A stretch of DNA of 26,482 nt, taken from NCBI GenBank assembly GCA_035547055.1, contig DASZVN010000180.1, forward strand, positions 1-26,482, given 5' to 3'. Positions within the stretch are counted from its first letter, which is position 1. Each line of letters starts with the position of its first letter. The notes below the pieces were generated by a model, which was not told the DNA's origin, ran no database searches, and saw only the letters and a program-made list of their open reading frames with translations. Of this stretch, positions 23,941 through 26,482 are shown in pieces. Origin of the DNA: DASZVN01 sp035547055. GTDB lineage: Bacteria > Pseudomonadota > Alphaproteobacteria > Rhizobiales > Methylopilaceae. Position numbers and translations under genes: made by a program.

Positions 23941-25337
23941 GCCGGCGGCGCGGGTTCGGCAGCCTGCCGGACCAGATGAGGTCGAGCCTGATCGGCGCCG
24001 CGAAGAAGGCGGCGGAACGGCCGCAGCCGCGTCCCGCCGCCCCCCAGAGCCCTCTTCGCCGGCGCCGCCCGGCCTTCGAGGAGCTGCCGGAATACCGCGA
24101 CTTCAAGACCCAGCGCGCGGTCGCCGACATGCTCGGCGTGCGCATCCCGTTCTTCCGCCAGCACGAGGGCCGCGCCGGCGCGACCGCGCTGATCGGCAAC
24201 CGCGAGCACATCAATTTCGCCTCCTATGACTATTGCGGCCTGAACGCGCGGCCCGAGGTCCACGCCGCCGCCAAGGCCGCGCTCGACCGCTACGGCATGT
24301 CGGCTTCGGCGAGCCGCGTCGTCGCGGGCGAGCGCGACATCCACCGCCGCCTGGAGGAAGGCCTCGCCCGCTTCCTCGGGGTCGAGGATGCCGTCGTCTT
24401 CGTCAGCGGCCACGCCACCAACGTCTCGCTGATCGCGCAGGTGCTCCGGCCCGACGACCTCCTGATCCACGACGCCCTGATCCACAACAGCGTCCTGGTC
24501 GGCGGCCGCCTCGCTGGCTGCGCCCGCCGCTCGTTCGCCCACAACGACTACGATGCGCTGGAAGCCCAGCTCGCCGAGGCCGCGCCCCATCACGAGCGCG
24601 TCCTGATCGTGGTCGAGAGCCACTACAGCATGGACGGCGACGTGCCGGACCTCGCCCGGCTGGTCGAGATCAAGGAGCGCTACGGCGTCTGGCTGATGGT
24701 CGACGAGGCCCACGGCCTCGGCGTGCTCGGCAGGACCGGCCGCGGCATCGCCGAGATGAAGGGCGTCGATCCCCATCGCGTCGACATCTGGATGGGCACG
24801 CTGTCGAAGACGCTGGCCGGCTGCGGCGGCTTCGTCGCCGGCTCGCCGGCGCTGGTCGAGTATCTCAAGCTGACGGCGCCCGGCTTCGTCTATTCGGTGG
24901 GCATGCCGCCGCCCGTCGCGGCCGGCTGCCTCGCCGCCCTGGAGATCCTGGAGCGCGAGCCCGGTCTCGTCGCCCGCGTCAACGCCAATGCCCGGCTGTT
25001 CCTCACCCTGGCGCAGGAGGCCGGGCTCGACACCGGAACCAGCGAAGGCTGGGCGATCGTGCCGGTGATGGTGGGCGATTCGCTCCGCGCCACGGCGCTC
25101 GCGAGCGCGCTCCTCGAGCGCGGCGTCAACGCGCTGCCGATCCTCTATCCCGCAGTGCCCGAGCGCGCCGCGCGGCTCCGCTTCTTCTTCACCGCCGAGC
25201 ACATTGAGGACCAGATCCGCGCCGCGGTCGCGGCCACCGTCGCCGAGATGGAGGCGCTGGCCCATTCGGGCATCGGCCTCAGGGCCGCCGCCGCGCTCGC
25301 CAAGGCGACGCGGGGCGACGCCGCTCCCGGCCGATGA
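23937..25337 (+). CDS. Alpha-oxoamine synthase (SPT/BioF-like PLP enzyme), PKS-linked
   Basis: A 466-residue fold-type I PLP enzyme of the alpha-oxoamine synthase family, which condenses an acyl thioester with an amino acid and loses CO2. Landmarks: INFASYDYCGL at 92-102, SASRVVAGERDIHRRLE, SGHATN, H183 in ALIHNS (position of the PLP-stacking His of bacterial serine palmitoyltransferase), D256 and H259 in VDEAHGLG, and the Schiff-base lysine K291 in GTLSKTLAGCGG. Spacing H183-D256-K291 matches SPT. Its N-terminus is about 45 residues longer than BioF and Arg/Pro-rich (RRRRPAFEELPEYRDFKTQR). ATGA overlap with the PKS implies coupled expression. I infer that it offloads the PKS chain from the ACP as an alpha-amino ketone. 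The amino acid used cannot be read from sequence. Confidence 0.92.
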   Translation: MSRRRGFGSLPDQMRSSLIGAAKKAAERPQPRPAAPQSPLRRRRPAFEELPEYRDFKTQRAVADMLGVRIPFFRQHEGRAGATALIGNREHINFASYDYCGLNARPEVHAAAKAALDRYGMSASASRVVAGERDIHRRLEEGLARFLGVEDAVVFVSGHATNVSLIAQVLRPDDLLIHDALIHNSVLVGGRLAGCARRSFAHNDYDALEAQLAEAAPHHERVLIVVESHYSMDGDVPDLARLVEIKERYGVWLMVDEAHGLGVLGRTGRGIAEMKGVDPHRVDIWMGTLSKTLAGCGGFVAGSPALVEYLKLTAPGFVYSVGMPPPVAAGCLAALEILEREPGLVARVNANARLFLTLAQEAGLDTGTSEGWAIVPVMVGDSLRATALASALLERGVNALPILYPAVPERAARLRFFFTAEHIEDQIRAAVAATVAEMEALAHSGIGLRAAAALAKATRGDAAPGR

Positions 25338-26476
25338 GCCTGACCGTTGCGCCGGTCGAGGGCCGGCGCGGGGCGAGGATCTTTGCCGAAGCCGGCCGGA
25401 CGGCGCGCCGCGGCGACAAGCTCTGGAGCGAGCCGCTCAGCCTCGAAGCGGCGCTGATCTTCAACGGCGCGAAATCGCCGTTCATGCGGCGCAACCCGCA
25501 CGCCTATCTCGTCGCCTTCGACGAGGGCCGCCCGGTCGGCCGCGTCTTCGTCGCCGATGATCGCGATCACCAGGCGATCCATCCCGACGGCGCCGCCCAT
25601 TTCGGCTTTCTCGACGCCGCCGACGATCCCGCCATCATTCCCGCGCTGATGGAGGCGGCCGCCGGCTGGGCCCGCCAGCACGGCCGGACCGCGCTGGAAG
25701 GGCCCTACAGCCCGGCGATCAACCACGAGATCGGCCTCCTGACCGAAAGCGATGGCCGTCCGGCGACCTTCAAGACCAACGACGCGCCGCCGCGCTACGC
25801 CGCGGCGCTTCGCGCCCTCGGCTTTCGCACCGTGCAGGAGCTCTGCGCCTACGAGGCCGAGATCGCCGCGAGCGACTATCCCGAACGCACCGAGGCGGTG
25901 CTGGCGCGCTGGGGCGGACGGAACCGCCTGTCCATCCGCCCCTTCAACCTCCTCGCCTTCGGCAAGAGCGTGCGCGAGGAGAACGAGGTCTATGCCGATG
26001 CCTGGGCGGACAATTGGCACGCGGTGCCGCCGCCCGAGGACGAGGCGCGCTTCATCGCCCGCTTCATGCTGCTGTCGGTACCGCCGCGCTGGCTGACGAT
26101 GGCGGCGTGGGACGGCGTGCCGATCGGGGTGCTGCACTTGATCCCCGATCTCAACGAGGCCGCGCGCGGCGTCGCCGGGCACGAATGGACCGGCGGCCTG
26201 CTGCGCTATTCCTGGCGGCTGCACGCCGGCGGCGTGAAGCGGGCGCGGATCGCGACCTTCGGCGTCCGCCGCGCCTTTCGCGGCACCCGGATCGGCGCGA
26301 TGGCGACGGCGACGCTCGTCGCCGACGCGGTGAGAAAGGCCAGGCGCGCCGGCATAAGCCGGCTCGAGGTGAGCTGGATGCTGACCGGCAACCGCGCCGC
26401 CATCGCGACGGTCGAGCGCCTGCCGGCGCGACGGACCAAGACGTGGGCGATGTTCCGGAAGGAGTTTCGCGAGTAG
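25334..26476 (+). CDS. Two-domain GNAT-like N-acyltransferase (YghO/bacterial ceramide synthase-like)
   Basis: A 380-residue protein with two GNAT-like halves. The N-terminal half has NPHAYLVAFDEGRPVGRVFV, FGFLDAADDP and ALEGPYSPAINHEIGLL; the C-terminal half has IGVLHLIPDLNEA, an acyl-CoA-binding-like segment FGVRRAFRGTRIGAMATATL and the closing SWMLTGNRAAIATVERLPAR before RTKTWAMFRKEF. This layout is that of the YghO-type uncharacterised acyltransferases; the Caulobacter ceramide synthase bCerS is, as I recall, also assigned to the GNAT superfamily. The ATG overlaps the stop of the alpha-oxoamine synthase (ATGA), placing it third in the PKS operon. I infer that it N-acylates the amino product, but acetylation or another role is possible. 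Confidence 0.78.
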   Translation: MSLTVAPVEGRRGARIFAEAGRTARRGDKLWSEPLSLEAALIFNGAKSPFMRRNPHAYLVAFDEGRPVGRVFVADDRDHQAIHPDGAAHFGFLDAADDPAIIPALMEAAAGWARQHGRTALEGPYSPAINHEIGLLTESDGRPATFKTNDAPPRYAAALRALGFRTVQELCAYEAEIAASDYPERTEAVLARWGGRNRLSIRPFNLLAFGKSVREENEVYADAWADNWHAVPPPEDEARFIARFMLLSVPPRWLTMAAWDGVPIGVLHLIPDLNEAARGVAGHEWTGGLLRYSWRLHAGGVKRARIATFGVRRAFRGTRIGAMATATLVADAVRKARRAGISRLEVSWMLTGNRAAIATVERLPARRTKTWAMFRKEFRE

Positions 26477-26482
26477 GGAATA

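Overview
The window is a very GC-rich stretch of chromosome (about 70% G+C by eye) from an alphaproteobacterium, most likely of the order Hyphomicrobiales (Rhizobiales). Three things support this: the conserved leuS-lptE-holA block, a CIRCE-controlled groES-groL operon behind an alphaproteobacterial CTTGAC-N17-CTAGAT promoter, and several palindromic intergenic repeats of the kind scattered through rhizobial genomes. Almost all of the window is coding, with long antisense shadow ORFs caused by the base composition.

Layout. 1-5.6 kb holds small housekeeping and stress genes: a Tat-exported MsrB, the decayed remains of a toxin-antitoxin pair (a toxin tail overlapping a frameshifted Phd/YefM antitoxin), a 2OG-Fe(II) oxygenase, a DUF1328 membrane peptide behind a likely general-stress (EcfG-type) promoter, a dienelactone-hydrolase-family protein, a PduO-type cobalamin adenosyltransferase, a HIG1-like membrane peptide, a YggS-family PLP protein and, divergently, a class I methyltransferase. 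5.7-10.1 kb is the leuS-lptE-holA operon. 10.2-12.8 kb has a DUF427 gene and groES-groL. 13.1-16.1 kb has hemH overlapping an SBF-like transporter, then, on the minus strand, a PCu(A)C copper chaperone and a stand-alone Lrp/AsnC ligand-binding (RAM) domain protein.

16.45-26.48 kb is the accessory highlight: a three-gene, translationally coupled operon (ATGA overlaps at both junctions). It encodes a single-module highly reducing type I polyketide synthase (KS-AT-DH-cMT-psiKR-ER-KR-ACP, no thioesterase), an alpha-oxoamine synthase (the serine palmitoyltransferase/BioF fold type) and a two-domain GNAT-like acyltransferase. The logic resembles fungal fumonisin/sphinganine-analogue assembly (reducing PKS plus alpha-oxoamine synthase) joined to an N-acyltransferase of the type used in bacterial ceramide synthesis. 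My inference is that the PKS builds an alkyl chain on its own ACP, the PLP enzyme releases it by decarboxylative condensation with an amino acid to give an amino-ketone (sphingoid-like), and the GNAT protein acylates or otherwise processes the amine. The window ends 6 bases after this operon's third gene, so further members may lie downstream.

The second notable observation is in leuS. About 62 codons at the entrance to the CP1 editing domain are made of nested palindromic repeats whose two outer modules recur, in the opposite order, in the groL-hemH intergenic region. This is an in-frame repeat insertion in an essential aminoacyl-tRNA synthetase, analogous to the Rickettsia palindromic elements. 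No tRNA, rRNA, CRISPR array, integrase or transposase was seen.
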